64,000 nt of DNA from Stomorhina lunata (GCA_933228675.1 OW121741.1:14920985-14984984), one strand, 5' to 3'. Counted from the first letter of the stretch, positions 25,916-40,076 are shown. Program-made: numbers and translations. Notes: generated from the letters alone by a model not told the origin.

Positions 25916-26810
25916 TGTTTCTTTCAAGAATTTTTTGCTGGTTTTCTTTCTATATTCCAAATGGAAACGAACAATATGAACAAACAAAAGAAAGTTATTT
26001 CATTGATGACTTAAATCAATCAGTTGTTATATGTTACAATCTAACTTTGTAGTTAAGGTCGAGTATGTGCTAAATAAATCAATTATACCTACAGTTTATA
26101 TCTTTCTTTTTGCAAAACCAATTTAAATATCTGGCAGTATTTAATAATTTATTTCTCTGTACATACATATTTTTCAAGATTTTTGTCACAAAACCATTTT
26201 ATTCAATCAAGCACTTTAGCTGCTTTAATTCGGTAACACTTTCCCAATTATTTCCTTTTGAATTTTCAATTAAGACAATATATTATAAAGTATTTGCTAC
26301 CGCTTTTAACAATTTATGTCTCAATGACAGAAACAACCCCTTAACCGATACCAACAAAACCTACAACTATTTAAAACCCCACCATAAATGGCGGATGATG
26401 ATGAAAGATGATGGTGTTGTGCTGCTGCTGATGCACTAGATGAAGATGCCATCGTATACAAGGATTATGCCTAGTTGTTGAGGAGATTAATAAAAGGATT
26501 ACGAACAGGAAAATGCCAGCTGTGTCGTATTTTACAACAATTATAATAAGAATCTAAGTACCACAACCAACTATAGCTATAATAACGAACGAGGATGACT
26601 GCTGGAACTGTATGAATATAACCCGCCATTGAAGCTGTTTGCGGTTTTTGGAATGAAAGAATAATTGTAGGTTAGAGTTCGTGGATTTGTTGTAAACAAC
26701 TTGTACATACCAAATCATTATGATGATGAGTTTACATATTTTAGACTTTGTACTAGGCATACAACGGCTCTAGGCAAGCACTAGTCATAGTCATCATATG
26801 AAGAAATGGT
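25916..26810. other. Unique spacer with one stray inverted F unit
   Basis: No gene recognised; a 109-codon frame at 26110-26439 has no domain I know and includes short ATG/GCTGCT runs. At about 26778-26791, ACTAGTCATAGTC is the reverse complement of a satellite F unit, alone, 20 bp before satellite A begins. Confidence 0.5.
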
Positions 26811-29225
26811 ATATTTTTATAGGAAATTTTTTTCAAAAAAATCCTATTTTTATTGGAAATTTTTCAAAAATTTCCAATTTTTATAGGAAATTTTTCAAAA
26901 ATTTCCTATTTTTATAGGAAATTTTTCAAAAATTTCCTATTTTTATAGGAAATTTTTCAAAAATTTCCTATTTTTATAGGAAATTTTTCAAAAATTTCCT
27001 ATTTTTATAGGAAATTTTTCAAAAATTTCCTATTTTTATAGGAAATTTTTCAAAAATTTCCTATTTTTATAGGAAATTTTTCAAAAATTTCCTATTTTTA
27101 TAGGAAATTTTTCAAAAATTTCCTATTTTTATAGAAAATTTTTCAAAAATTTCCTATTTTTATAGGAAATTTTTCAAAAATTTCCTATTTTTATAGGAAA
27201 TTTTTCAAAAATTTCCTATTTTTATAGGAAATTTTTCAAAAATTTCCTATTTTTATAGGAAATTTTTCAAAAATTTCCTATTTTTATAGGAAATTTTTCA
27301 AAAATTTCCTATTTTTATAGGAAATTTTTCAAAAATTTCCTATTTTTATAGGAAATTTTTCAAAAATTTCCTATTTTTATAGGAAATTTTTCAAAAATTT
27401 CCTATTTTTATAGGAAATTTTTCAAAAATTTCCTATTTTTATAGGAAATTTTTCAAAAATTTCCTATTTTTATAGGAAATTTTTCAAAAATTTCCTATTT
27501 TTATAGGAAATTTTTCAAAAATTTCCTATTTTTATAGGAAATTTTTCAAAAATTTCCTATTTTTATAGGAAATTTTTCAAAAATTTCCTATTTTTATAGG
27601 AAATTTTTCAAAAATTTCCTATTTTTATAGGAAATTTTTCAAAAATTTCCTATTTTGATAGGAAATTTTTCAAAAATTTCCTATTTTGATAGGAAATTTT
27701 TCAAAAATTTCCTATTTTGATAGGAAATTTTTCAAAAATTTCCTATTTTTCTAGGAAATTTTTCAAAAATTTCCTATTTTTATAGGAAATTTTTCAAAAG
27801 TTTCCTATTTTTATAGGAAATTTTTCAAAAATTTCCTATTTTTATAGGAAATTTTTCAAAAATTTCCTATTTTTATAGGAAATTTTTCAAAAATTTCCTA
27901 TTTTTATAGGAAACTTTTCAAAAATTTCCTATTTTTATAGGAAATTTTTCAAAAATTTCCTATTTTTATAGGAAATTTTTCAAAAATTTCCTATTTTTAT
28001 AGGAAATTTTTCAAAAATTTCCTATTTTTATAGGAAATTTTTCAAAAATTTCCTATTTTTATAGGAAATTTTTCAAAAATTTCCTATTTTTATAGGAAAT
28101 TTTTCAAAAATTTCCTATTTTTATAGGAAATTTTTCAAAAATTTCCTATTTTTATAGGAAATTTTTCAAAAATTTCCTATTTTTATAGGAAATTTTTCAA
28201 AAATTTCCTATTTTTATAGGAAATTTTTCAAAAATTTCCTATTTTTATAGGAAATTTTTCAAAAATTTCCTATTTTTATAGGAAATTTTTCAAAAATTTC
28301 CTATTTTTATAGGAAATTTTTCAAAAATTTCCTATTTTTATAGGAAATTTTTCAAAAATTTCCTATTTTTATAGGAAATTTTTCAAAAATTTCCTATTTT
28401 TATAGGAAATTTTTCAAAAATTTCCTATTTTTATAGGAAATTTTTCAAAAATTTCCTATTTTTATAGGAAATTTTTCAAAAATTTCCTATTTTTATAGGA
28501 AATTTTTCAAAAATTTCCTATTTTTATAGGAAATTTTTCAAAAATTTCCTATTTTTATAGGAAATTTTTCAAAAATTTCCTATTTTTATAGGAAATTTTT
28601 CAAAAATTTCCTATTTTTATAGGAAATTTTTCAAAAATTTCCTATTTTTATAGGAAATTTTTCAAAAATTTCCTATTTTTATAGGAAATTTTTCAAAAAT
28701 TTCCTATTTTTATAGGAAATTTTTCAAAAATTTCCTATTTTTATAGGAAATTTTTCAAAAATTTCCTATTTTTATAGGAAATTTTTCAAAAATTTCCTAT
28801 TTTTATAGGAAATTTTTCAAAAATTTCCTATTTTTATAGGAATTTTTTTTCAAAAATTTCCTATTTTTATAGGAATTTTTTTCAAAAATTTCCTAGTTTT
28901 ATAGGAAATTTTTCAAAAATTTCCTATTTTTATAGGAAATTTTTCAAAAATTTCCCATTTTTATAGGAAATTTTTCAAAAATTTCCTATAATTTTTCAAA
29001 AATTTCCTATTTTTATAGGAAATTTTTCAAAAATTTCCTATTTTGATAGGAAATTTTTCAAAAATTTCCTATTTTGATAGGAAATTTTTCAAAAATTTCC
29101 TATTTTTATAGGAAATTTTTCAAAAATTTCCTATTTTTATAGGAAATTTTTCAAAAATTTCCTATTTTTATAGGAAATTTTTCAAAAATTTCTTATTTTC
29201 GTAGGAAATTTTTGAAAAATTTCTA
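26811..29225 (-). repeat. Satellite A, large reverse array
   Basis: About 78 units of 31 bp in reverse orientation (central C, linker ATTTTTAT). Mostly invariant. Variant linkers ATTTTGAT occur in clusters (about 27650-27725 and 29040-29090). The right edge (28840-29225) has length variants and ends with one forward-type half unit. Confidence 0.97.
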
Positions 29226-30185
29226 CAAAACTTAGGTCTTAACTTGCTCTAGAATTGACTACATATTTAAAGTATTTTGAATCATATTTAAATTTTTTTC
29301 TACTATTATTTTGCTATTTATATGATGAAGTTCTGCTATTTTTAGCTATTTTTGTAGCTGCAGTAACCTTACACATATTAACAGAATTCAAATCCTTTTG
29401 TCTTTATGCTTATTTGCATGTAAATGTAAGAGTAGATCATGCCATGAGAAGAAAAATATCGTAAGTGACAAGAGTGAAAAAATTATTTCTTAATTGATTG
29501 AAAGACTTCTTTACTTAAATGATCCAAAATCTGGCAAGTTTTTTTTTAATTTTATCAGTTGCTTCCTTTTAGCCATGTTCAAGTATATGATGCCCTAATA
29601 AGCAAAATATCATAAATAAGAAAAATTTAAATATAAGTTTTTGGTTTTACTGAAGATTTTCTTACTCAAACTCACCAAAAGTTTACAAAAATTTTGTTTT
29701 TTAATTTGTGTCACTTACTTCGTTTTACTTATTAGGCATCCATATATAAGTATCTACTATTGTTCTTGTATCTAGGATTTAATGTATATAAATCATATGG
29801 GTATGTAGATTGTCTCTCCGTATTGGTGTATATGTGAATGAGTGTGTACCTTTGTATGTATCTGTGCCTAAGCATATTAAAGTTGTTGCACTGTGCGCAC
29901 AGAGTTAAAATGTCAAGATAAGATTTGCATTTTAAGTATTTTTTAATAATGCTAATTTTTTTAGTTCTTATTTCATTTTACATACTTTTTTATTGCAATT
30001 CAGTCAGTTTTTTGTTTGTATTTTTGTTGCGAAATTGTATGAATCTTTTGTTGGTTTATGCTAAACTACTTCTCTAGCTTTTCATTTTTGTTTGTGGTAT
30101 CATCTTTTTTTTGGAAATGTTGCATAAACATGATAAAATTTTGATAATAGCATTTTATTATAAAAATTCAGGTTATTTGCATTAT
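29226..30185. other. Unique spacer
   Basis: No gene recognised. The 69-codon frame at 29255-29464 is leucine- and phenylalanine-rich, as random AT-rich DNA tends to be, and lacks homology that I can see. Confidence 0.5.
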
Positions 30186-30189
30186 TGAA

Positions 30190-31235
30190 CAATGCCTCTC
30201 AGGGAAGCAATAAAATAAAGTGAATTGTTAGATTTAGGGGAAAACATAAGTATAAGGATGAGATTTGAAATAGTTTTATGGGTTATTCTAATATGGAAAT
30301 TTTTAATTCAAATTGTAAAGATTTTGAATTGGATTTGAAAGTTAAGCAGATTTTAAAGGCAATACCAAATTATTTGTAGAATAGTATAATGAGATTAATG
30401 ATACCAGGGTAATGATATATTTCAGAAATATCAATTTAAGTTTACATTGTTCCCTAGATGATACCACAAAGAGGTCAGTGTTCAAATTTGAGATAAGACC
30501 AAGATAAATTTTGGTGAACCAACTTAAGACTAATCAGAACCGTTATTTGATATCTAACATCCCCAACATCTGGCGAACTTCAAATAATAATTTGGAAAAA
30601 AATTATATTTTTTTGTTTATCATATTTTGTCAAATCATTTCTCAGGCAAATGATGTCAGGGGAATGATGAATATCAAAACAACCAACGTAAACGCTAGTA
30701 AATATATTCCTCACTTTATTTTTATATACCGAAAAAAACTTACAGCAAACTGTAAAATGCATTAAACTTTAAATAGAAAAACATGACAGGGAAATGACGA
30801 ATGTAAGTGAGAAGACTTTAATCAAAGAGAAAAATACGGCCGATATTTTAATATAAATTTTATTTAAGAGAATATATATATATATATTAATTTTTATTAT
30901 GTATATGAGATATAAACAATTCACCTAAATTAACAGCTCTCAGAATAATGATACTAGGGGAATGATGAAAAGCTATAAGGAAAGTTAAATTGTGATTGAT
31001 TTTACATTATTAACATCATGACAGAGCATTCCGATAAATGCATTCACCCTAGATGTAATATTCTGTAATATAAAATATTCAGTCAAAATAATAGCTCTCA
31101 GAATAATAAAACCAGGGGAATTATATATGTATATCTAAAAAGTTATGATAAGTATATATTTAACTATATAATTTAATTTCTCAAAAACATATAATATATA
31201 ATACAAAATGGCAAGTGAATGATGTGTGATGCAAG
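30190..31235 (+). repeat. Diverged tandem repeat, ~150-bp period
   Basis: A motif of the form CTCTCAG-AATAATGATACCAGGGGAAT-GATGAA recurs in diverged copies near 30401, 30650, 30784, 30946 and 31100, with weaker hits near 30194 and 31210. Spacing is about 135-160 bp or a multiple-like 250 bp. Sequence between motifs is poorly conserved. Confidence 0.55.
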
Positions 31236-32029
31236 AAAATTAAACCAATTTGTTCTTTAGATATACGTATTTTTTGTACAATTTGTAAACAAAAGGTTTC
31301 AAACCCACTTCATTCATACTTAACATTTTTAAGATTTTTTACATTAGGTGGATTAAATAGGGGTAGCTTATACATATAATCCCTCGTAATAAGTATTCTC
31401 GTTATATTTCTAATAACTTTTCTCGTAATATTCGTTATAAGAATTTACCCTTAATAAAAGTTATATTTTGAATTACGTTAACTTCAACCCCTTATAAAAG
31501 CTGAAGCTTGATAACATTTTTAGAGAAAGCTGCAATCATGTAAAGAAAAATTGCAAAGCTCTAAAAAGAAGTTCAGAATCTATTGTGCGCAGACATCTAC
31601 CTCGATTTACGATATAACAAATATAAATTTTTGTTAAAGTTGAATTATAAATTGGAATGCAACGACGCAGATACTATAACACTTGTTATGGCACATTAAG
31701 CTTTTTGCTATAATTAACAAAATAGCAAAAAATTATTTATTTTTGAAAACATAGAACCAGTAAAAAAATTTCAAGCTAATTTAAAAAAAAAAAAAAAGGC
31801 TAATAAGCTTTTGAGTATTTCGCTTTAGTGAAAATATTTGTAATTGTAAAACTTTTACAAAATTATTTTATAACTAATTATATAAATGTAAATATTGAAA
31901 ATTGTTATACTGTATAATTAATATATGAAATACATTAATTCAATAATTATCGGGGTTTCGCTAAAAACTGTCCACACATCGAAGAATGTGGAACCTGTTA
32001 GTCAAAAAGGGAAACTTATTTTCATATAA
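31236..32029. other. Unique spacer
   Basis: No gene recognised. Around 31380-31440 CTCGTAATA/TTCGTTATAAG motifs recur a few times over 60 bp. Confidence 0.5.
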
Positions 32030-33330
32030 AAAAAAAATTCCTGTACAAATAGGAAATTTTTGAAATTTTTTTTATAAAAATAGGAAATTTTTGAAAAATT
32101 TTTTATAAAAATAGGAAATTTTTGAAAAATTTCCTATAAAAATAGGAAATTTTTGAAAATTTTCTTATAAAAATAGGAAATTCTTGAAAAATTTCCTACA
32201 AAAATAGGAAATTTTTGAAAAATTTCATATAAAAATAAGAACATTTTTGAAAAATTTCCCATTTTTATAGGAAATTTTTCAAAAATTTCCTATTTTTATA
32301 GGAAATTTTTCAAAAATTTCCTATTTTTATAGGAAATTTTTCAAAAATTTCCTATTTTTATAGGAAATTTTTCAAAAATTTCCTATTTTTATAGGAAATT
32401 TTTCAAAAATTTCCTATTTTTATAGGAAATTTTTCAAAAATTTCCTATTTTTATAGGAAATTTTTCAAAAATTTCCTATTTTTATAGGAAATTTTTCAAT
32501 AATTTCCTATTTTTATAGGAAATTTTTCAATAATTTCCTATTTTTATAGGAAATTTTTCAAAAATTTCCTATTTTTATAGGAAATTTTTCAAAAATTTCC
32601 TATTTTTATAGGAAATTTTTCAAAAATTTCCTATTTTTATAGCAAATTTTTCAAAAATTTCCTATTTTTATAGAAAATTTTTCAAAAATTTCCTATTTTT
32701 ATAGGAAATTTTTCAAAAATTTCCTATTTTTATAGGAAATTTTTCAAAAATTTCCTATTTTTATAGGAAATTTTTCAAAAATTTCCTATTTTTATAGGAA
32801 ACTTTTCAAAAATTTCCTATTTTTATAGGAAACTTTTCAAAAATTTCCTATTTTTATAGGAAACTTTTCAAAAATTTCCTATTTTTATAGGAAACTTTTC
32901 AAAAATTTCCTATTTTTATAGGAAAATTTTCAAAAATTTCCTATTTTTATAGGAAATTTTTCAAAAATTTCCTATTTTTATAGGAAATTTTTCAAAAATT
33001 TCCTATTTTTATAGGAAACTTTTCAAAAATTTCCTATTTTTATAGGAAATTTTTCAAAAATTTCCTATTTTTATAGGAAAATTTTCAAAAATTTCCTATT
33101 TTTATAGGAAATTTTTCAAAAATTTCCTATTTTTATAGGAAATTTTTCAAATTTCCTATTTTTATAGGAAATTTTTCAAAAATTTCCATTAAACATATGA
33201 AATTTTTGAAAAATTTCCTATAGAAATATGAAATTTTTGAAAAAGTTTCTATAAAAATATGAAATTTTTTAAAAATTTCCTTTAAAACAATGAAATTTTT
33301 CAAAAAATTTCCTATAAAAATAAGAATTTT
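32030..33330. repeat. Satellite A, forward-reverse-forward array
   Basis: About 42 units. Forward units (central G) at 32040-32250, reverse units (central C) from about 32258 to 33185, then degenerate forward units to 33330. Within the reverse part, GGAAACTTTTC variants lie in consecutive units at about 32800-32900. Confidence 0.95.
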
Positions 33331-34616
33331 TTTATAAAAAGTACCTGAAATATATTTGTTTTAATAAGCAAAGTACAAGGGTTAATGAGGGATTACAATT
33401 TGTTTATTGTTGTAAGTAACTACAGACATAATTCAAATTACTTTAATATTTAATTTGTTTGATATTCCTAAAAAATCCTGTTAATTTTGTTAATTTTTCC
33501 AAAATTCCAGTTATCATATAAATATTCACATAAATAAACCTCATATGAAAATGTGGTTAAAACAACATCTAAATGCTTATGTTACGAATCATGGCCAACA
33601 GAGGAAATGATAATTGAAAATTTTTACTACATAAGCTGCGAGTGAATAAGTGTCACACTCACATAGTCCGTATTAGTTCTACTAAAATAAAGTAAAAAGT
33701 AACTAAATACAAAATGTAAAGGACTTGTATTGAAACAGTAGTAAGAGAAATAGTGGTTATAGTTAAATAAAACCAACAAGTTTTTAAGGATTAGAATAAC
33801 AGACAGTAGATACTAATAAAAAATGAAAATGTAATACAAACTAACAGTGATTTGAATACATACATAGATAGATATCTGTATATGTAAATAGACATACTCA
33901 TGTTTACAAGGACAATACGAGTACAAGGAAAGTAAAGGAGCCACTGACAATGAGACATATACATATACAAACATAGAAATACTATATGTTAGTATATTAA
34001 AGGGACAGTGTATTTTTAAATAATGTAACTTTTAAGTTTAATATACGAGAGCTGTCTTCAAAGTTTTAAACTGTCAAAAACATATCCCTATAGTAATAAA
34101 AACAAATGGAAAACGTTTCTATTTTCAGACCTACCTCCCTACTTAATTACAAGCACTTATATTTCCACCCTCGTTAAACTATATGCTAGCCATATAAGCT
34201 AAATACTTGAATATATCCTTCTATACCTTATATTTCCATACAAATACTACAACATTTTTATATGTAATGGGATTCTTTTTTTAATGTGCGGATTATTACA
34301 ATTTAAATTGTTGAGATTGCAGAAAATCCATACAAATGAAATGAAAAATCACTGGAAAAGTACGAAATAAAAATATCCACAACAAAGGAGCGAAAAAAAT
34401 AAACTTTTCGTAGTTAAACTCATATGAATAAGAGAAGTTTACAAATGCAGAAAAAATGAAATTGTGAACAAGAGGAGAATGATTTATATGAAAATACATG
34501 AAATATAACAATGAATTAATTTGTCTCTTCATATTTTAATGGCTGTTGCATAAGAAGAAGCATAGTGGAACCGACTGAAACTAAAATGAACTAGAACCAG
34601 AAACAGTTCAGTCCTA
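33331..34616. other. Unique spacer
   Basis: No gene recognised. The 78-codon minus frame at 34296-34532 has no known domain. Confidence 0.5.
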
Positions 34617-35936
34617 TTCTAAAATTCCTTTCAAAAATTTCTTATTTTTATAGGAAATTTTTCAAAAATTTCTTATTTTTATAGGAAATTTTTCAAAAAT
34701 TTCTTATTTTTATAGGAAATTATTCAAAAATTTCCTATTTTTATAGGAAATTTTTTAAAAATTTCCTATTTTTATAGGAAATTTTTCAAAAATTTCTTTT
34801 TTTATAGAAAAATTTTCAAAAATTTCTTATTTTTATAGGAAATTTTTCAAAAATTTCTTATTTTTATAGGAAATTTTTCAAAAAGTTCTTATTTTTATAG
34901 AAAATTTTTCAAAAATTTCTTATTTTTATAGGAAATTTTTCAAAAATTTCTTATATTTACAGGAAATTTTTCAAAGATTTGTTATTTTCATAGGATATTT
35001 TTCAAAAATTTCCTATTTTGTAGGAAATTTTTCAAAAATTTCTTATTTTTATAGGAAATTTTTCAAAAATTTCTTATTTTTATAGGAAATTTTTCAAAAA
35101 GTTCTTATTTTTATAGAAAATTTTTCAAAAATTTCTTATTTTTATAGAAAATTTTTCAAAAATTTCTTATTTTTATAGGAAAATTTTCAAATCTTCTTAT
35201 TTTTATAGGAACTTTTTCAAAAATTTCTTATTTTTATGGGAATTTTTTTAAAATTTTTCTTACTTTTATAGAATTTTTTTTAATTTCTTATCTTTATAGG
35301 AAAGTTTTTAAAAAATATCTTATTTTTATAGAAAATTTTTCAAAAATTTCTTATTTTTATAGAAAATTTTTCAAAAATTTCTTATTTTTATAGGAAATTT
35401 TTTACAAATTTCTTATTTTTATAGGAATTTTTTTTTACAGATTTCTTAGTTTTATATGAAAATTTTCAAAAATTTCTTATTTCTATAGGAAAATTTTCAA
35501 AAATTTCTTATTTTTATATAAAATTTTTTTAAAATTTCTTATTTTTATAGCAAAATTTTCAAAATTTTCTTATATTATAAGAACATTTTTAAAAAATTTA
35601 TTTGTTTTTTATAGGCAAATTTTCGAAATATTTTTTTTTTATAGGAATTTTTTTAAAAAATTCTTTTTATATAAGAAATTTTTTAAAATTTTTTTATTTT
35701 ATAGGATATTTTTCAAAAATTTCTTATTTTTATAGGCAATTTTTCAAAAATTTCATATTTTTATAAAACATTTCTTCAAAAATTTTTTATAGATTTTTTT
35801 TAATTTCTTAGTTTTTTTAAATTTCTTATTTTAATAGAAACTTTTACAAATATTTCTTATTTTTGTAGGAAATTTTTAAAAAATTTCATAATTTTATAAG
35901 AAATTTTCAAAAAATTTAATTAAAAAAAATTTCTTA
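34617..35936 (-). repeat. Satellite A, degenerate reverse array
   Basis: About 42 units in reverse orientation with TTTCTTATTTTTATAGG as the prevailing variant (CTTAT instead of CCTAT). It decays toward 35930 and abuts satellite G with no unique spacer. Confidence 0.93.
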
Positions 35937-35940
35937 TTTC

Positions 35941-36165
35941 TGTTCTGGTTCTGGTTCTGTTCTAGTTCTGTTCTAGTTCTGTTCTACTTCTGTTCTAGTT
36001 ATGTTCTCGTTCTGTTCTAGTTCTAGTTCTGTTCTAGTTCTGTTCTAGTTCTGTTCTAGTTCTGTTCTGGTTCTGTTCTAGTTCTGTTCTAGTTCTGAAA
36101 TAGTTCGGTTCTTGTTCTCTCCTAGTTCTGTCCTAGTTCTGTTCTACTTCTGTTCTAGTTCTTTG
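35941..36165 (-). repeat. Satellite G, short inverted array (11 bp)
   Basis: About 20 units of AGTTCTGTTCT, the reverse complement of the AGAAC AGAAC T unit in the large array from 37.3 kb. Moderately diverged (TTCTACTTC, TTCTGGTTC variants). Confidence 0.95.
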
Positions 36166-37305
36166 GTTGAGTCTTACATGTTGGTCTCCTTAATTTAATC
36201 TTTACATTTATAACCACAACCAAATAAACTACTCAGTCCAACTTGAATATTGTTGATATTATTTGGTGGTAGTGGTCAACAACAAAGGCACATACAACGG
36301 ATCTTCATCCACTGAGCTCTACAAATACTTACACATACACAAATATTTACATACATAAAAGTGTTTAATTCGCTGTTTTACAATGAATGTAAATGAAGTA
36401 TAAATTTTATCCAGTGGATGGGAATGTAACAAAAATGTACGTAGCCCGTGCATGTAGCGACTTTAGTTTATGAATGCAGAGAATTGCCGAGATTCTTTCT
36501 TTCCGGTTTTTTATGTCATCTATTGAAAGTGGAAGTGTTATAGTTTATATGTCATTGTTTCCAGTAACAACTCGCAACTTGTAGTTCTTAAACTCATTTG
36601 CATTTATTTTATATGTAAAGGGAGCATTTGGCAAATTGGTATAAACGTTGAAAATTATATAAAGGCCATGTAGTCTTGTAAAGAAATTTATACTTTTATT
36701 CGGTTGTTTTTTCAGAGACTTTTGTTATGGTTGTTAAAGGTTTATAGTCCGTTTGGTCAAGATTACTTTATTTAACGGAGAATGTAAAACAAGAGGAAAT
36801 TATATGGTTGAATTGGTTAAGATGAATAAGAGATGCTAGTTAATCAATTTATTGTTTAAATTCTATAATTAAAGAAAAGGAAATTAAAGTCAATTTTTAT
36901 ATAAGTTAGTTAAAGATTTCGAAATTTTTATAGTCTTTGAAAACTGTTGAACTCAAATAAAAAAATTTTCTTTTTTTTAACAAAAATAGATGTTTCCCAC
37001 TTTATCAAAGTTTCTGCAGACAATCAGTGATATTTAGCGAAATCTCTGACAATAAAACTTTCTTAAAATAACGATTGTTTAATTTAGCAAACTAATTTAC
37101 CTAAACTTAGTCAGTTAGTATAAAATAAACTTTCTACTTTTCACCTTCATAAAAAATAAAAATATATATATATTCCAACTATTAGCTTCAAAACATTCAA
37201 TAGAACTTTATTTTCACTCCTAAATTTTTCCCAAAAAAGTTTAAAGACAACACCGTACATTAGATATGCTCTTCAAAGTGCATAAAAAATAGAACCAAAA
37301 CTTAT
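36166..37305. other. Unique spacer between inverted satellite G arrays
   Basis: About 1.1 kb of unique AT-rich DNA separating oppositely oriented arrays of the same 11-bp satellite. No gene recognised. Confidence 0.5.
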
Positions 37306-39179
37306 CTAGAACAGAACTATAACAAAACTAGAACAGAACTGGAACAGAGCTAGAACAGAGCTAGAACAGAACTAAAACAGAACTAGAACAGAACTAGAAC
37401 AGAACTAGAACAGAACTAGAATAGAACTAGAACTAGAACTAGAACAGAACTAGAACAGAACTAGAACAGAACTAGAACAGAACTAGAACAGAACTAGAAC
37501 AGAACTAGAACAGAACTAGAACAGAACTAGAACAGAACTAGAAAAGAACTAGAACAGAACTAGAACAGAACTAGAACAGAACTAGAACAGAACTAGAACA
37601 GAACTAGAACAGAACTAGAACAGAACTAGAACAGAACTAGAACAGAACTAGAACAGAACTAGAACAGAACTAGAACAGAACTAGAACAGAACTAGAACAG
37701 AACTAGAACAGAACTAGAACAGAACTAGAACAGAACTAGAACAGAACTAGAACAGAACTAGAACAGAACTAGAACAGAACTAGAACAGAACTAGAACAGA
37801 ACTAGAACAGAACTAGAACAGAACTAGAACAGAACTAGAACAGAACTAGAACAGAACTAGAACAGAACTAGAACAGAACTAGAACAGAACTAGAACAGAA
37901 CTAGAACAGAACTAGAACAGAACTAGAACAGAACTAGAACAGAACTAGAACAGAACTAGAACAGAACTAGAACAGAACTAGAACAGAACTAGAACAGAAC
38001 TAGAACAGAACTAGAACAGAACTAGAACAGAACTAGAACAGAACTAGAACAGAACTAGAACAGAACTAGAACAGAACTAGAACAGAACTAGAACAGAACT
38101 AGAACAGAACTAGAACAGAACTAGAACAGAACTAGAACAGAACTAGAACAGAACTAGAACAGAACTAGAACAGAACTAGAACAGAACTAGAACAGAACTA
38201 GAACAGAACTAGAACAGAACTAGAACAGAACTAGAACAGAACTAGAACAGAACTAGAACAGAACTAGAACAGAACTAGAACAGAACTAGAACAGAACTAG
38301 AACAGAACTAGAACAGAACTAGAACAGAACTAGAACAGAACTAGAACAGAACTAGAACAGAACTAGAACAGAACTAGAACAGAACTAGAACAGAACTAGA
38401 ACAGAACTAGAACAGAACTAGAACAGAACTAGAACAGAACTAGAACAGAACTAGAACAGAACTAGAACAGAACTAGAACAGAACTAGAACAGAACTAGAA
38501 CAGAACTAGAACAGAACTAGAACAGAACTAGAACAGAACTAGAACAGAACTAGAACAGAACTAGAACAGAACTAGAACAGAACTAGAACAGAACTAGAAC
38601 AGAACTAGAACAGAACTAGAACAGAACTAGAACAGAACTAGAACAGAACTAGAACAGAACTAGAACAGAACTAGAACAGAACTAGAACAGAACTAGAACA
38701 GAACTAGAACAGAACTAGAACAGAACTAGAACAGAACTAGAACAGAACTAGAACAGAACTAGAACAGAACTAGAACAGAACTAGAACAGAACTAGAACAG
38801 AACTAGAACAGAACTAGAACAGAACTAGAACAGAACTAGAACAGAACTAGAACAGAACTAGAACAGAACTAGAACAGAACTAGAACAGAACTAGAACAGA
38901 ACTAGAACAGAACTAGAACAGAACTAGAACAGAACTAGAACAGAACTAGAACAGAACTAGAACAGAACTAGAACAGAACTAGAACAGAACTAGAACAGAA
39001 CTAGAACAGAACTAGAACTGAACTAGAACAGAACTAGAACAGAACTAGAACAGAACTAGAACAGAACTAGAACAGAACTAGAACAGAACTAGAACAGAAC
39101 TAGAACAGAACTAGAACAGAACTAGAACAGAACTAGAACAGAACTAGAACAGAACTAGAACAGAACTAGAACAGAACTA
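37306..39179 (+). repeat. Satellite G, main array left part (11 bp)
   Basis: About 170 units of AGAAC AGAAC T. The first 130 bp are variable; after that only isolated changes (for example GAAAAG near 37540, GAACTG near 39015). It stops at the TA that forms the left target duplication of the inserted element. Confidence 0.98.
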
Positions 39180-40076
39180 CACTCAGAAAAAAGACATGTA
39201 CTAAATTTGAGGAAAAATAATTCCTTAAAAATAGTATAAAAAATTCCTTATTCGGAGTAAGTTTTTACTCAAAACTAGGAAAAATTGTTACATTCTAGTA
39301 AAAAATACAACATTTAAATAAAAAATTTATAGTTCATATACTAAAAAATAGTTAAGATTTTTCCATAGAAAAATTGGAAGAATTTTGTAAAATATTATTT
39401 ATTTTAGGGAAAATTTTGTTAAAAACTAGTAAATATGTCCTAAATTTTAGTTCATCACATCGTAAAACAAGGTAATATTGACTTTAGTTCAAAAAATTTG
39501 ATTGAGTAAATGATTTACTCAAAAATAGTTCATAAAATTGAACTTACTTAAAATCTGGAAGTAGTTGTCGTAAATTTAAGTTCATTATTTTCCTAATTAC
39601 TAGAAAGTTATACTTAAATTTAGAAAACTTTCTACATTTTAAGAAAAATTTATTTAAAATTAGTTCAGATAAATTACAACGTCCAATAGTATATATTTTT
39701 CTTATAATAAATAAAATTGTAATAATATTTAAAAGTTATATACTAATATTTAAGAAAATTTTCCTTAAAATTAGTTCAGATAAATCAAAATAAATCATGT
39801 TCAAATTTATGAAGTAATTAGGAAAAATTTTTTATAATGAGTAAAATTGTACTAATTTCTTGAAAGTTATATGCTAATATTTAAGAAAAATTTCCTAAAA
39901 ATTGTATTGAAAAATAAATGTCAATAAATTATTTTCATTTATAATTTATTTTCAATATTCTGTGTTATTGTTCTGTGATAGTTTTTTATTAATTTCGGTA
40001 AAATCGCGCTCTCAAAGACTCCAAGAGCAGCTTCATCTGCTTATGCAAGAGCCCATGATTAGTTCTTGTTGAGAGG

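Noticed and set aside
26110..26439. 109-codon open frame
   Set aside because: No recognisable domain; composition matches surrounding non-coding DNA.
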